A stretch of DNA of 64,000 nt from the NCBI GenBank assembly GCA_030789695.1, contig CM061134.1, forward strand, positions 67,307,486 to 67,371,485, in the 5' to 3' direction. The translations under genes and the position numbers were made by a program. This stretch comes from Scilla litardierei (Eukaryota > Streptophyta > Magnoliopsida > Asparagales > Asparagaceae). Below the pieces are notes generated by a model. It was given only the letters and a program-made list of their open reading frames with translations. It did not search any database and was not told the DNA's origin. Shown here in pieces: positions 1 to 11,991 of this stretch (its first letter is position 1; each line of letters opens with the position of its first letter).

Positions 1-192
1 ATTGCTTCTTCATCTTCTCCTTCTGGGCCACATGCAACTTGCGGAGTTCCTCCACTTTTGCATCCCTCCTCCGCAGCCGCTCTACGACCTCCTTGAGCTC
101 AGTATCCTTCTTCTGTAGCTTGCCGTTGGCTACCTTAAGCTCATTCTTCTTCCGATTGAGGATCGCCATGAGCGCACCCACTTAGTGTGGCA

Positions 193-295
193 CTGCAAGG
201 ATGTCATCGCTGCCACAGCCAATAATAGAAACAGAATCCATGAGCTTGCATGAATGAGTGCAGAACGGCAATATGAGCGGGGGAAAGCAACAAAC
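193..295 (-). other. Possible second intron in element D gene
   Basis: A donor GT (ATGCAG|GTTTG) lies at 295-294. A polypyrimidine-rich stretch ends in TTGCAG at 193. Homologous frame (TIWHIMQ) stops exactly at the donor. Splicing here does not enter the coiled-coil frame downstream, so either the acceptor differs or the copy is frameshifted. Confidence 0.3.
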
Positions 296-951
296 CTGCA
301 TGATGTGCCAAATCGTCGTGTCGCAGAGACGCTCAGGACCAACATTGTATAGGGACTCCTGGTCCCTGGGCAGCAAATTGTTCGCTGCCAGATGGGAAGC
401 AACCCTGGCATCCTCGAACAACGACTCCTTGGCCCCCACCAGGTAGCTCGGCCCGTAGAGCTCGATCTTTGGGATTGCCAAGATCTCGGCCTTCTTCACT
501 TTGAAGCAGGTGAGCGATGCCTTGCAGCTTGGATGCCCTGAGTCCGTCTTCCCCTGCTTCAAAGAGGGGCATCCAAAGGGCCAACGCTCGACCCCTGTAG
601 CTTTGACTTGGGCCGACGGGCCTTGGGACGTCGCAATTGTCAGATCGGCCACCGGCTCCTCGACTGCAACGGGGTCGGCTAAGCTGCCCAATGCGACCTC
701 GCTCGTAGGGGAGGGAGCGGCAACTGCGGGCGCCTTCTTCTTCGGCCTCTTGCTCTGCTCCTCCTCCTCAGTCTGCACAGTTGACGCCTCCTCCAGGCTC
801 CGCTTCTGCCCGACCTTCTTCGGTAAGCTCTTCGACATCACCACCTTGCCTTTGACCTAGGCCGCCTGCTCCTTGGGCACCGATCCCTCGGTTGACGCCC
901 CCTCCATGGCCATCCTCATCAGCTCGTCCCTCGACAAACTCATGACCGCAC

Positions 952-1012
952 CTGTAAAAAGAAAAGAGATCAGTGTGAGCAAATACAAAGAAGGTCGCTT
1001 AGATCGCAGTAC
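952..1012 (-). other. Probable 61-nt intron in element D gene
   Basis: On the minus strand the donor GT is at 1012-1011 (context GAAG|GTACTG). The acceptor TTTTTACAG ends at 952 after a T-rich tract. Removing these 61 bases joins a split Gly codon and keeps the frame (PEG|AVMSLSR). The length is near the plant minimum. Support comes only from splice consensus and frame continuity. Confidence 0.5.
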
Positions 1013-1120
1013 CTTCGGGCCAGATATGGAGGGCGATCTGGGGTTCCTTGACCAGCTTTGCATGTATCTGAAGTTCGCAGGGAATCTCCATCAAGATCTG
1101 GGAGTTCTCCAGCTCATGCC

Positions 1121-3570
1121 TGTAACGGCCTGTTTTTGTATGTACGTATTTTATACGTATTTAATTAGTATAGTGATTTATTAGAGGTTTTATGATATGA
1201 TTTTATTATTAGGTTTCGTAACTCGAGCACACGATTTAATGATCGTGTTATTAATTTCTTTTACTTGTGGTTCATTTTGATTGCAGGGGCGAGATTGTAC
1301 TAATGAAATCGCCACTTAACCAAATTGATCCTTCGAATCTAATCTTAACCCAAGGATCTAACAAATCATTCCAAAATTGTATCTTGCTGATCCAATCTTA
1401 ACCAATATCCTAACCGAATGAATTATCACAGCTTAAATATTTTTAAGATATTATCATGAATAAGTATCCAAATTAAATAGTAAAATATCCTGACCAAACC
1501 CCATATTATCGTAACCAATGATCTTACCACATCCCCCTTGAACTTCATATCAAAACTTAACCAAAAAAATTATCTCATCTATATTATAGGGATTATCCAA
1601 ATACTAATTTTAATATCTTAACTGTATATATTTTTTACCCAAATCCCTTATAATCCACATCCTATCTTAATAATAAAAACATATCTATTAATTAATCTTA
1701 CCCTATCTTTTAACCTAACAAGTCATTTTCATATATATGTATGTACTAAAATATCATTCTTAATTTCTAAAATCAGAGTGATGTCTAATTTTACTAAACT
1801 GATTTTTCATAATCCTAAATATCCAAATTACCCATCACCCCAAATCTAATATGTTCTAACTAAAACTATTTTTATCAAATCTTATCATAACTAAACTAAA
1901 ATCCTCTAAGAAACTCTGTTGGTTTCCTTTCTCCTCCTTCCATTGTGTAACGGGGCCCCCATACACCCACATGCCCATACCTCACATCTCCTGTTAATTC
2001 ACGTGTGAGTGGCCTATCACCAGCACGTATGCACTCACCCTTGCGGATCTTAACAAATTCCCTCAACCTACGATTCGATCGAACCCATGCGTTATCTCTG
2101 CGCATGGAATCCCAACGTGCCCTTTTTCCGTTAGCAACGACTCAAACAAACCCACGTCCCCCTTGATTCCGCCACGCACCAACTCCCCTTCATCCACATC
2201 CAAGCCCTCGACCGCACCACCGTCAGCATTTCAACCCAACGACTGCTGCCTTCCCTCTCCAACGAAGCCAGCCGTTCATCTTCAAACCCCTCCTCACACA
2301 GCCCTCAACCAATCCATGCGAGGATCTCGCATTCCTTGACTACCCACGTAACCGCACCCCGACTTCCTCCACTGTTCCACGTAACCGCTCACTGCCCCTA
2401 CAAAACAACACAGGAGAAAAAGAACCCAACCTCAACTTTCTCCTCCACCAACAAAACACCGCCGAGCCCGTCCACTTCGCTGGCAAGCTCTGGCCGTCCC
2501 TCCGAGCTCCTCCTCCCTTTTACTAAACCGCAACCCAACCCCTCCTGTCTCCTTCACCTCGCCCACCGACATCTCCCAAGCCCACAACCCCACACAGCAC
2601 CCCATTCACAGACCTCTCCTCCTTTCCTTCCAACAACAGCCACCACCGACTCACATGCCACCCTACTCCCTGTAGCTCCGACGAACGAGTCTCTCTCACC
2701 TTTACAAAACAACCCCCTCAACACCGTTGTGACCAGACCACACCTCCCTCCTCACATTGCCACGCCGCCACCTGCTTCGCCTTCTTCTCCTCCAATGAAC
2801 GCCAAACCCCCTCGCCGCCGCATTCTCCACCGATGCAGTCGGTGGTGTCCCCCGTCGGCGAATCCCGCCAGCACTCCCGCCACCTTCCCTGAAGCCCGCT
2901 CCCCTGTCTTCCCCTCCTTTCCTCTGTTCGAAACAGAGGACTCCTCAGCCGCCCTCTCCGACCCTGTTTTCCCCCACAATCACTGTCCGCCTCGTTCCGT
3001 TTCGCCCCCACCTTCTCTTTCCCGCAATCAGCAAAAGGCCCAGAGCCCGGACTCCCACCGTGGCCTCATCTCCGGCATCGGCCTCCTCCCATTGTCGAGA
3101 ACCTCCGGCCTCCCACAATCTCTCCAAAACAACCCAGCACGAGCCCTCTCCGAGCTCAGGCCAACCCGACACCACCCCGCTTCAAAACACCTCGCCCCTC
3201 ACAGCATCCGCCGCCGATATGCGTTGTCCCGACCTCAGATCCGCCGCTGTTCCCCGAATCCGCCGCCGCTCCGGATCCGCCCACCGCCGTCGATCAGTAT
3301 CGCGTCGCCTCGAGATCCCATCGCCGTGCCCCGGAGCCATCAAGCCGTCTTCCGCCTTTTGCCTGCGCAGCATCGAAGAACAGAAAGGGGTAATGGGAGG
3401 GAGAAGAAGAAGGGGGAAGAAAAGGATAGGTAAGAGAATGAGGATTATTAAATATAGAAAGTATAAGTTATTATAATATAAGTTAGTTTTATATTTAATA
3501 AATGCAGATAGTTTTTATAACAGTTCTTTAATAAGTTGAGCCTTATTTCTTAGCATATATAGAACTGTAT
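1121..3570 (+). repeat. Element A 5' LTR, first segment
   Basis: Aligns through its length with 28054-30514 of the 3' LTR. It has an AT-rich first kilobase and then a pyrimidine-rich, C-rich block (about 2100-3400). The block is open in one plus frame, but the frame is broken in the other LTR copy. The segment ends at the B insertion; tgtat at 3566-3570 is the left TSD copy of B. Confidence 0.93.
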
Positions 3571-4125
3571 TGTAACGGCCTGTTTCTATCGTACCTTCTT
3601 CGTGCACGTGCTTTTGATCGTGCACGTGTTTATTTTAGACTTTAGTTGTTTTTGAACGCTTTTGTGTGATATGTCGTCGTGATCGTCTCTGAAAGTATTA
3701 GATTGTGGAACAACTTGGGAACGACATATCTCGAGTCGTTCTTCCGCGATACTAACTTATTTGAGGTAACGTCGCGACTTTCTGTTTTGACGCGAGACGT
3801 TTCTATTTTTAATTTCGTCTCTCGACGTCGAAATTTAGATCCGTCTTCTCTGGTCTCTTTCTCTCGTCGTCCCAAACACCCCATAATTATTTTACAATTT
3901 TTGAACTTAATTTGACCTATTTTCCATTTTTTGAAAGTTTTAAATAATTTTAAAACCTATTTTTATAAGAGTTTTAATTACAATAAAATTCCTATAATAT
4001 AATAACTCTTTAAAGAATTTTCTGACCAAATTTCAGAATTTTTGGCCGCACCCATCTCGTGTGAGGGAGAGAAGAGTAAATCTATTTTTAATTAATTATT
4101 TTACTTATATAATTACGTTTTTATT

Positions 4126-4165
4126 AAACCCTAACCCTAACCCTAGCTCTAACCTATTTATATTA
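4126..4165 (+). promoter_or_regulatory. Element B LTR promoter: telo-box plus TATA
   Basis: AAACCCTAACCCTAACCCTAG at 4126-4146 is followed by CTATTTATATTA at 4154-4165. It is repeated in the 3' LTR at about 10434-10473. AAACCCTA boxes near start sites are known in plant promoters. The GC-rich block downstream would then be transcribed leader. The start site is not visible. Confidence 0.5.
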
Positions 4166-4339
4166 GCCCTAGGATAAATTATTTTCGCATTACACAAACC
4201 CTAGCCGTCAAAAACACCTTCCCGACGTTCGTCGCAACGTTGCGACGATCGCCCAGTGCACGACCGGAGCCAACCCCCGCAATTCCCAGCGCACGACCGG
4301 AGCAGCCCCTCGCATCACCGCTCGCAGCGCTCCGCTGCA

Positions 4340-4359
4340 CCCCCCCCCCCCCCCCCCCC
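4340..4359 (+). repeat. Poly-C run in element B 5' LTR
   Basis: 20 consecutive C; the matching site in the 3' LTR (10648-10681) has 34. Simple-repeat slippage or consensus error can explain the difference. Confidence 0.9.
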
Positions 4360-4387
4360 GCTGTCGCCACGTTCCGACCGAGGCCTT

Positions 4388-4673
4388 CTCTCGGTCTGAC
4401 CGAGAGAACAGCCGCTTCGCCGCTCCGCTGCACCGCCCCGCATCGCCCTAGCGCCCGACTGGTGGGTCCGCCCGCAGCGACCGAGAGGCCGCCCCGCACC
4501 CGCGCTCCGCTCCGCCTCATTGCAAGTTGCAACGCTGCAACTTGGCCCGCCCCGCTGCGACCGACGGGATCCCTCGGTCTGACCGAGGGAATTCTTCGCA
4601 CCGCCCAAGCTCCCGACCCCGCTGCGTTGCAGCTTGCACGACCGAGAGCCCCTCTCGGTCTGACCGAGAGGAA
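4388..4673 (+). repeat. Palindromes with CTCGGTCTGACCGAG core
   Basis: Three copies occur near 4390-4410, 4571-4589 and 4651-4671. The outer bases differ between copies but stay self-complementary: TCTCTCGGTC/GACCGAGAGA, CCCTCGGTC/GACCGAGGG and CCTCTCGGTC/GACCGAGAGG. All three are also present in the 3' LTR. Confidence 0.8.
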
Positions 4674-5553
4674 CCCCCGCACCGAAGGTGAATGGCCGAC
4701 AGAACTTCGTCGCAACGTCATTTCTCCCACACCAACTTCTGTGGTGGGCCCCCCAAGTGCTCATGAGGTGTTGTGGGCCCCCTTGGACCCCTAGCACTGC
4801 TGTGGGCCCCACTTGGACGTGCTACTTCGTGGATTTGCCGTCTACGACATTGCGGCACGTCGTAGGCCTTCGTCGCAAGTTTCGACTTTTGGAGAGACGT
4901 GCGAGGACCAGATCTGAAGCTGAGGAGTTCTCCGATCAGACCCGACATCCATTCTACGACAAACTCCGGTTCAGGTTGGTTCCCCGAAACTCGTAGAAAC
5001 CCCCACAATAGTTGACTGAACCCTAAACTAAAAACCGTCAACTTGAACTAAATTTACTTTCCAGCTCCTGTAAAACGTTGTACGAACATAGAAAATCGAC
5101 GAACGGACTTTGTTGACTATGCACATAGGATAGATCGTCGATTAGGCTGAAACATCAAAAAAAAAGTGACTTTTGACAAATAGGATAGTCCCGAAAACTT
5201 AGAAACGAAACCTAATAGGATTTGATGAATTTGAGACCTGACATCGTCGCCGTGGCGATATTTCAGACGGACTTCTGTGGACGAGACGCTTGGACGAGAC
5301 GCTTCAAGAGGACGACACACTCGCCATTTCAGGCAAGTGTACCCACTTGCGTTTTTTGACCGTGCTTTGGTCTTAGTTTGCTAGAACTGTTAGACTGTGA
5401 ATGTATAGAACCGGACGTGAAATGATAGCGTCCGGGACGCCCCTGACGACTCAGACTTGACGACGAAGTCTGAGCCTGACAACAACAACTTTGATGCTGT
5501 AGGGCTATCATGTGTGTGCGTGTGTGTGGACACCCTAGAATAACTCTCCCGTA

Positions 5554-5907
5554 CACTGGTCGTGTCTTGTCACTGTTATCCACACTAGTCGTGTCTTGTT
5601 ACTGTTATCCACACTGGTCGTGTCTTGTCACTGTGTTACAAAAAGCCTTCGGGCGTTTCAGATGCTTTCCTTGCGAAAGTGATCTCCGTGTTACAAAAAG
5701 CCTGCGGGCGTTTCAGATGCTTCCCGAGCGGAAGTGATCTCCGTGATACAAAAAGCCTTCGGGCGTTTCAGATGCTTTCCTTGCGAAAGTGATCTCCGTG
5801 TTACAAAAAGCCTGCGGGCGTTTCAGATGCTTCCCGAGCGGAAGTGATCTCCGTGATACAAAAAGCCTACGGGCGTTTCAGGTGCTTTCCTTACGAAAGT
5901 GATCTCC
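5554..5907 (+). repeat. Tandem repeats (29 bp x 3, then 55 bp x 5) in element B 5' LTR
   Basis: The 29-bp unit starts CACTGGTCGTGTCTTG at 5554, 5583 and 5612. The 55-bp unit starts GTGTTACAAAAAGCC or GTGATACAAAAAGCC at 5633, 5688, 5743, 5798 and 5853. Two alternating subtypes (CTTTCCTTGCGAAAG and CTTCCCGAGCGGAAG) suggest expansion as a 110-bp dimer. Both subtypes are small inverted repeats. Confidence 0.88.
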
Positions 5908-6253
5908 GTGCTTCCTGTCCTGAGTTCTGGGGTTTTGGGGTAGGGTTGAGCGTGCGCACGGTGAGAGGGTCTGATCCCCCTCGAACTGTAAGGCGTGAAC
6001 CCTTCGTGTCGTGTCGTGTCGTGCCGTGTCGTGTCGTGTCCTACCTGTCTTGTCTGTCTTCGTCTTGTCCTGACACCTTTAGGTTAGTCCCGTAGTCGGT
6101 AGCACACACTACGACTACTGCCTGCTATGCTTTACTTTCCAGCTACGTTACTTCTCTTGTACTTGTTGTAACCCCAGCATGCTAATCAACCAGTAAAACG
6201 TTGTCCAAAAGTTGATACACTTGCAGTAAAGTCTAACTCTTCTTGTAGACTTT

Positions 6254-6297
6254 ACCTGACGTACAGTTCTTTTTTTCTTGGGTGATGTACGTCAGGT
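6254..6297 (+). repeat. CTGACGTA hairpin, element B 5' LTR
   Basis: ACCTGACGTACA (6254-6265) pairs perfectly with TGTACGTCAGGT (6286-6297) around a T-rich loop. It is repeated at 25053-25096 and has counterparts in A and E. TGACGT is also a bZIP-type core. Confidence 0.75.
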
Positions 6298-6692
6298 GCT
6301 CAGCCAGAGTTCGTGGACGAGGCAGACTCACTGGAGTACGAGGAGCCGAGGACGTTGATCCAGAGTTCGTGCCTGACGAGGACCAGACCTTGAGGTCTTT
6401 TAGTCGCCACTTCCCGAGGGTACTACTTTTCGGTTTGTCTTTAAACTTGTGTTGCCATGCTTAGGCTTCTTTTAGACTTTCTACCAGTTGGATATTATTT
6501 CTCCATATAAATGAATGCAATTTCCTTTCTGTACTTTTGTTGTTCCTAAACTTTATAAATGCAAGAACCTGAAACTTTTAAAATGGAACGCCCCCCCTAC
6601 AGACGCTTATTGGGTCCGAGCTTCTAAAGCTCTGGCCTAAGCGGGCCTCGTCACATTTCGCTTCCGTCCATTTTGGGAAGCGGGGCGTGACA

Positions 6693-9600
6693 GGTTTTAG
6701 TGGTGGCCCATGCAGGTCCTGCAAAAGTTCGGAACAATAAAAGTACCGCATTCATTTGATATCCATGTACAAGTCTGAATTAGTTTCCCCGTCTTAGATA
6801 GTAGGAAGACTTAGGTAGACGTCCCAGGTTGATAGTCGGATGCCTTGGTTAAGACTTAGTCGTCCTCGTCCTAGACTATTTTAGCATCCCCATTTGATAC
6901 TGATCATATTAGATATTTAGAGTCCTTCTTTAAGTCTAGTCGCTCGCCCAGCTCCATCGACTTCGGGCCCAGCAGAACATAACCTCGATTCTCTTAGGAA
7001 CCTTCTCTTTAGATCATGATTATATTCTAGCTCATTAGGAAGTCTTAGAGCTGAGTTATCCTAAATCTTTAGACGACCCGATGATTAGAACCATCATCCT
7101 CTAGCATCCCTCTGATCCTTGCAAATTTTGTGCTATCGACCATAGAATCCCATCGTAGCTCTTCACGATTCATATCTTACGCGTAATCTTCATGCGATCA
7201 TTTTTCCTTTCTCTCGATTCTCGTGATCGTTTCCTAACGATCATCATCGATACTTCGAATCCCTTCCTTGACCAATTCTACCTCCTCCAAAATTATTTTT
7301 GACTTTCCTTATTAAGTTTTCGCTCTAGCTTGATTTCTTTGAAAACTTTTATTAATTATTTAAAATTTCTTACTTTTGGTTGGGTTAAAAAAATTCTTTC
7401 GCAAATTTTGAAACCTTTCGGTCGTGAAAGTTTTAAGTTACGACCTCGTACTTATTTTCGAATCAGTATCCATCGTATTTTAGTTTTAAAACTTTGTTAC
7501 CATTTCGGGAATTCAATATATCATTTTTCTAACCTAAGAAATTTACTTTTAACCTTTTACGTACGTACTTTAGAATATTTTTCTAAAACAAATGGGGATT
7601 TTAAATTTCTTTACATATAAACATCTCTATGTTCATCGTGCTCATACTTCAAGAACCTTTGTTTAAATTCATTTTCATTTGCAAAACAATCGCTACCTCA
7701 TCCTACTTTTATTTCTTTTATTTCTTGTTTTCGAAACTCATTATTAAATTTTTCGCTCGGTTTAACTCCCTTGAAAACCCTTTATTATATATATTTAAAA
7801 TTTATTGCTTTTCGATTGAAAGTTCCTTCTTAGATTTTGAAATCTCCTTGGTCGTCAATTTTCAAGTTACTATCTGGAAATTATTTCAAATCGGTATCTT
7901 TCATATTTACATTTTTAAAACCATGTTGACATTTTTTTATAATTCAAATTATATTTTCTGGGCTACAAGATCTATTTCTAAATCACTTACTGTGCATACT
8001 TTTTTTTTTAAAAAAAATATTTTCTAAACTAGGGGGACTTCAATTATTTTATTATTATTATTATATCTGTTCTATGTTCCTCGTGACCACATTTCAAAAT
8101 CTTTGTGTAAACTTATTTTCATGTGCAAAACAATCGTTATTCCACCCTACCCATCCTTCCTTCGTCTTACTTTTCCAAAATTTTAAAAATTCTACCATTT
8201 GCTCACTCCCTCCTACATTTTTATATATATAAAAGTATATGATACCATATTCTACATGTAATTCTCCTGTCATCAATCTAATTATTTTGAAGAATATTTT
8301 GTCTCATCCAAACAAACTATCTCCTTACACCCGTCTTATTTGAACTCGTTCTTTCCGATCTTATTTCGTTCCGCTTTTGACTTAGTTTTCCTTCCTTCTT
8401 TTACCTAGACATTAGACCTTGTAGTTATCCATGCTATCTTCAGTTTAGGAGTAGGCCCTTTGGTAGGTGATGTCGTTGCAGTGCCTGAGTATAGGTAGAG
8501 TGTGTAGACCTGTAGGAGTGTGTCATCATTAGGATCCTGATGTTTGTCTCCTGTGTCTTGAATGTGTACTCAGTGTCAACCATGGTATGCTGGAAGTTGT
8601 CTGAATGACGGTATTCATACTTATATGAATGGCGTCATCGCAGGCAGATCCTTAGACTTAGTTTTAGTTTTAATGAATGGTTTATCTTGGTTGTATGTGA
8701 CTGTATCAAAACTTTGTTTTCTTTAAACCAAATCTTTAAATTTTTAAAACTAGCTCACAAGATCACAAATCACTTATCCTCCCTCATCCATTACCGCAAC
8801 ACCACGCGTTTTTTCCAAATGTTTTAAAATATTTCTTTGGCCTTAAGTCTCTCTTTCTCTTCTCTTCTTTCTCCCTTAAACAAAATTTTTGTGTTTATGG
8901 TTGTTATATTAATTGGGACTATCTATTATCGTTATAGGATTTTGTTTGCAAGTAGGCTTGGAGTGAGATGAGTTTTATTATGTCAATGATTGATTGACTT
9001 TGGGAACATGAGGATGATGGATTAGAACATCTTTTGGATGAAAAGAATGAACTGTCCAAGACTTATTTATAATACCGGAGTGTGGCAGACTCAATGGAGA
9101 ATTCTATTTGAATGAGATTAAATGCGAGGAGATGATGACTCATCAGACTTGAGGCTTAGACGGGTAGTAGATAGGAGTAACTGCCGAGAATAGTATGAGT
9201 TAGGGTGATCATGAGATTGAGAAGAGCTTATATCAGCATTGAGACTGATTGATGAATTGACGTGAGAAGACTTTGAGAATAGCACGACGTGCGGAGATTA
9301 ATAGATGTTTAGGTAGTCGGACTTAATGTTTGTTGGGATTAGTTATAGTGAGTAGGATGAGGGGTAATTCTGACAGATCAAATTATTTGGTGGATGAATT
9401 TATGGGGAAATATGACGAGAATGTATTGAAGACACGACGATTGCTGATTGATGAAGGTATTATAGGATAGACAAATGTTTTTGTCTTGGATTGGTGGATG
9501 ACTAGGATCTCATTTTTTTGGAAATTTATTAATGTTGGGAAAAGATTTAAAAAAAAATTATTAAAAGATATTAATGAGCAATGATGATGTTTAGTGGAAG

Positions 9601-9877
9601 GGTACGATATCAGAAGATGATTATTATTTTTTATGAGAACTTGGAGATTGGAAATTGGAACGGTAGTGATGGATCCATATTATTAGGAGGTGAGTTTAAT
9701 CGTGGCTTTGCCCAGTGAAAAGATGGATTGTGAGGAATTATTAAGGAACGTTGTTGGAAGTTATAGGATTAGAAATCTTTTTGAGTAGATATGATAGTCG
9801 CGGGTAAAAGGTTATATGGGTAATTATTACTAGTGTGAGTGATTCCGAGGGCGGAATCATTTCTAAGGTGGGTAGAA
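6693..9877 (+). other. Element B interior (non-coding)
   Basis: 3185 bp with no recognisable gag, protease, RT or integrase. The first 150 bases and a stretch near 8460-8530 match the reverse complement of element E's interior, so it is a conserved but gene-less interior. Short AT-rich plus-strand ORFs at 7330-7620 and 7629-8027 are Phe/Leu/Ile-rich and look like chance. It ends in the purine tract. Confidence 0.8.
9865..9877 (+). promoter_or_regulatory. Element B polypurine tract
   Basis: AAGGTGGGTAGAA abuts the 3' LTR start at 9878. Upstream is the conserved CCGAGGGCGGAATCATTTCT context. Confidence 0.75.
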
Positions 9878-10646
9878 TGTAACGGCCTGTTTCTATCGTA
9901 CCTTCTTCGTGCACGTGCTTTTGATCGTGCACGTGTTTATTTTAGACTTTAGTTGTTTTTGAACGTTTTTGTGTGATATGTCGTCGTGATCGTCTCTGAA
10001 AGTATTAGATTGTGGAACAACTTGGGAACGACATATCTCGAGTCGTTCTTCCGCGATACTAACTTATTTGATGTAATGTCGCGACTTTCTGTTTTGACGC
10101 GAGACGTTTCCATTTTTAGTTTCGTCTCTCGACGTCAAAATTTAGATCCGTCTTCTCTGATCTCTTTCTCTCGTCGTCCCGAACACCCCATAATTATTTT
10201 ACAATTTTTGAACTTAATTTGACCTATTTTCCATTTTTTTGAAAGTTTTAAATAATTTTAAAACCTATTTTTATAACAGTTTTAATTACAATAAAATTCC
10301 TATAATATAATAACGCTTTAAAGAATTTTCTGACCAAATTTCAGAATTTTTGGCCGCACCCATCTCGTGTGAGGGAGAGAAGAGTAAATCTATTTTTAAT
10401 TAATTATTTTACTTATATAATTACGTTTTTATTAAACCCTAACCCTAACCCTAGCTCTAACCTATTTATATTAGTCCTAGGATAAATTATTTTCGCATTA
10501 CACAAACCCTAGCCGTCAAAACCACCTTCCCGACGTTCGTCGCAACGTTGCGACGATCGCCCAGTGCACGACCGGAGCCAACCCCCGCAATTCCCAGCGC
10601 ACGACCGGAGCAGCCCCTCGCATCACCGCTCGCAGCGCTCCGCTGC

Positions 10647-10682
<36 letters not shown>

Positions 10683-11991
10683 CTGTCGCCACGTTCCGAC
10701 CGAGGCCTTCTCTCGGTCTGACCGAGAGAACAGCCGCTTCGCCGCTCCGCTGCACCGCCCCGCATCGCCCTAGCGCCCGACTGGTGGGTCCGCCCGCAGC
10801 GACCGAGAGGCCGCCCCGCACCCGCGCTCCGCTCCGCCTCGTTGCAAGTTGCAACGCTGCAACTTGGCCCGCCCCGCTGCGACCGACGGGATCCCTCGGT
10901 CTGACCGAGGGAATTCTTCGCACCGCCCAAGCTCCCGACCCCGCTGCGTTGCAGCTTGCACGACCGAGAGCCCCTCTCGGTCTGACCGAGAGGAACCCCC
11001 GCACCGAAGGTGAATGGCCGACAGAACTTCGTCGCAACGTCATTTCTCCCACACCAACTTCTGTGGTGGGCCCCCCAAGTGCTCATGAGGTGTTGTGGGC
11101 CCCCTTGGACCCCTAGCACTGCTGTGGGCCCCACTTGGACGTGCTACTTCGCGGATTTGCCGTCTACGACATTGCGGCACGTCGTAGGCCTTCGTCGCAA
11201 GTTTCGACTTTTGGAGAGACGTGCGAGGACCAGATCTGAAGCTGAGGAGTTCTCCTATCAGACCCGACATCCATTCTACAACAAACTCCGGTTCAGGTTG
11301 GTTCCCTGAAACTCGTAGAAACCCCCACAATAGCTGACTGAACCCTAAACTAAAAACCGTCAACTTGAACTAAATTTACTTTCCAGCTCCTGTAAAACGT
11401 TGTACGAACATAGAAAATCGTCGAACGGACTTTTTTGACTGTGTACATAGGATAGATCGTCGATTAGGCTGAAACATCAAAAAAAGTGACTTTTGACAAA
11501 TAGGATAGTCCCGAAAACTTAGAAATGAAACCTAATAGGATTTGATGAATTTGAGACCTTACATCGTCGCCGTGGCGATATTTCAGACGGACTTCTGTGG
11601 ACGAGACGCTTGGACGAGACGCTTGGACGAGACGCTTCAAGAGGACGACACACTCGCCATTTCAGGCAAGTGTACCCACTTGCGTTTTTTGACCGTGCTT
11701 TGGTCTTAGTTTGCTAGAACTGTTAGACTATGAATGTATAGAACCAGACGTGAAATGATAGCGTCCAAGACGCCCCTGACGACTCAAACTTGACGACGAA
11801 GTCTGAGCCTGACAACAACAACTTTGATGTTATAGGGCTATCATGTGTGTTCGTGTGTGTGGACACCCTAGAATAACTCTCCCGTACACTGGTCGTGTCT
11901 TGTCACTGTTATCCACACTGGTCGTGTCTTGTCACTGTTATCCACACTGGTCGTGTCTTGTCACTGTGTTACAAAAAGCCTTCGGGCGTTT
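9878..11991 (+). repeat. Element B 3' LTR, first segment
   Basis: Aligns with the 5' LTR from TGTAACGG to the first 55-bp repeat, where the copia element is inserted. cgttt at 11987-11991 is the left TSD copy of copia. The 34-base C-run lies at 10648-10681. Confidence 0.92.

Larger units (their letters stand above)
1..1120 (-). pseudogene. Element D gag-like gene, 3' part (coiled-coil end)
   Basis: Downstream part of a gag-like gene whose 5' part is at 39540-40293; the two are separated by element A. Read on the minus strand, the frame enters at 1120 in phase with the last codons at 39540. It crosses a short intron (952-1012), reaches an in-frame TAG near 857, then continues in the same frame into a 200-residue stretch at 844-296 with a basic KRPKKK tract. 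Bases 178-1 encode a heptad-like Lys/Glu/Leu coiled coil, usual for the C-terminal half of this plant gag-like family. That coil is not in the frame given by the simplest splice at 295, so a frameshift is likely. The gene is dead: two in-frame stops lie around the A junction and exon 2, besides the 38-kb insertion. The assignment to the 'putative gypsy type transposon' family (PF04195-like) rests mainly on the 5' part. Confidence 0.6.
3571..6692 (+). repeat. Element B 5' LTR
   Basis: 3122 bp, TG...CA. Parts in order: AT-rich U3; AAACCCT box and TATA (4126-4165); very GC-rich block with palindromes and a C-run (4200-4700); 29-bp and 55-bp tandem repeats (5554-5907); a CGTGT pentamer run near 6006-6040; the CTGACGTA hairpin (6254-6297); and a terminal hairpin before the GTGACA end. 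The GC-rich block is open in several frames on both strands, but these frames are compositional. Confidence 0.92.

Noticed and set aside
2336..3433. 365-codon plus-strand ORF in the A LTR, Pro/Ser/Thr-rich
   Set aside because: Pyrimidine-rich composition keeps the frame open; the equivalent region in the other LTR (29278-30384) is broken into pieces and no domain is seen.
4126..4146. Possible telomeric repeat
   Set aside because: Only about three AAACCCT units, next to a TATA box and repeated in both B LTRs; a promoter telo-box, not a telomere remnant.
4179..4812. Several overlapping 100-215-codon ORFs on both strands in the GC-rich part of the B LTRs (also 10487-11134)
   Set aside because: Open in many frames because of GC bias and C-runs; no start context, domain or codon pattern.
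6693..6720. tRNA assignment for the A/B primer-binding site
   Set aside because: GGTTTTAGTGGTGGCCCATG only loosely resembles the initiator-Met site; no plant tRNA 3' end matched well enough by eye.
7330..8027. Two plus-strand ORFs (96 and 132 codons) in the B interior
   Set aside because: Phe/Leu/Ile/Lys-rich from AT bias, no domain, not seen in the related E interior.
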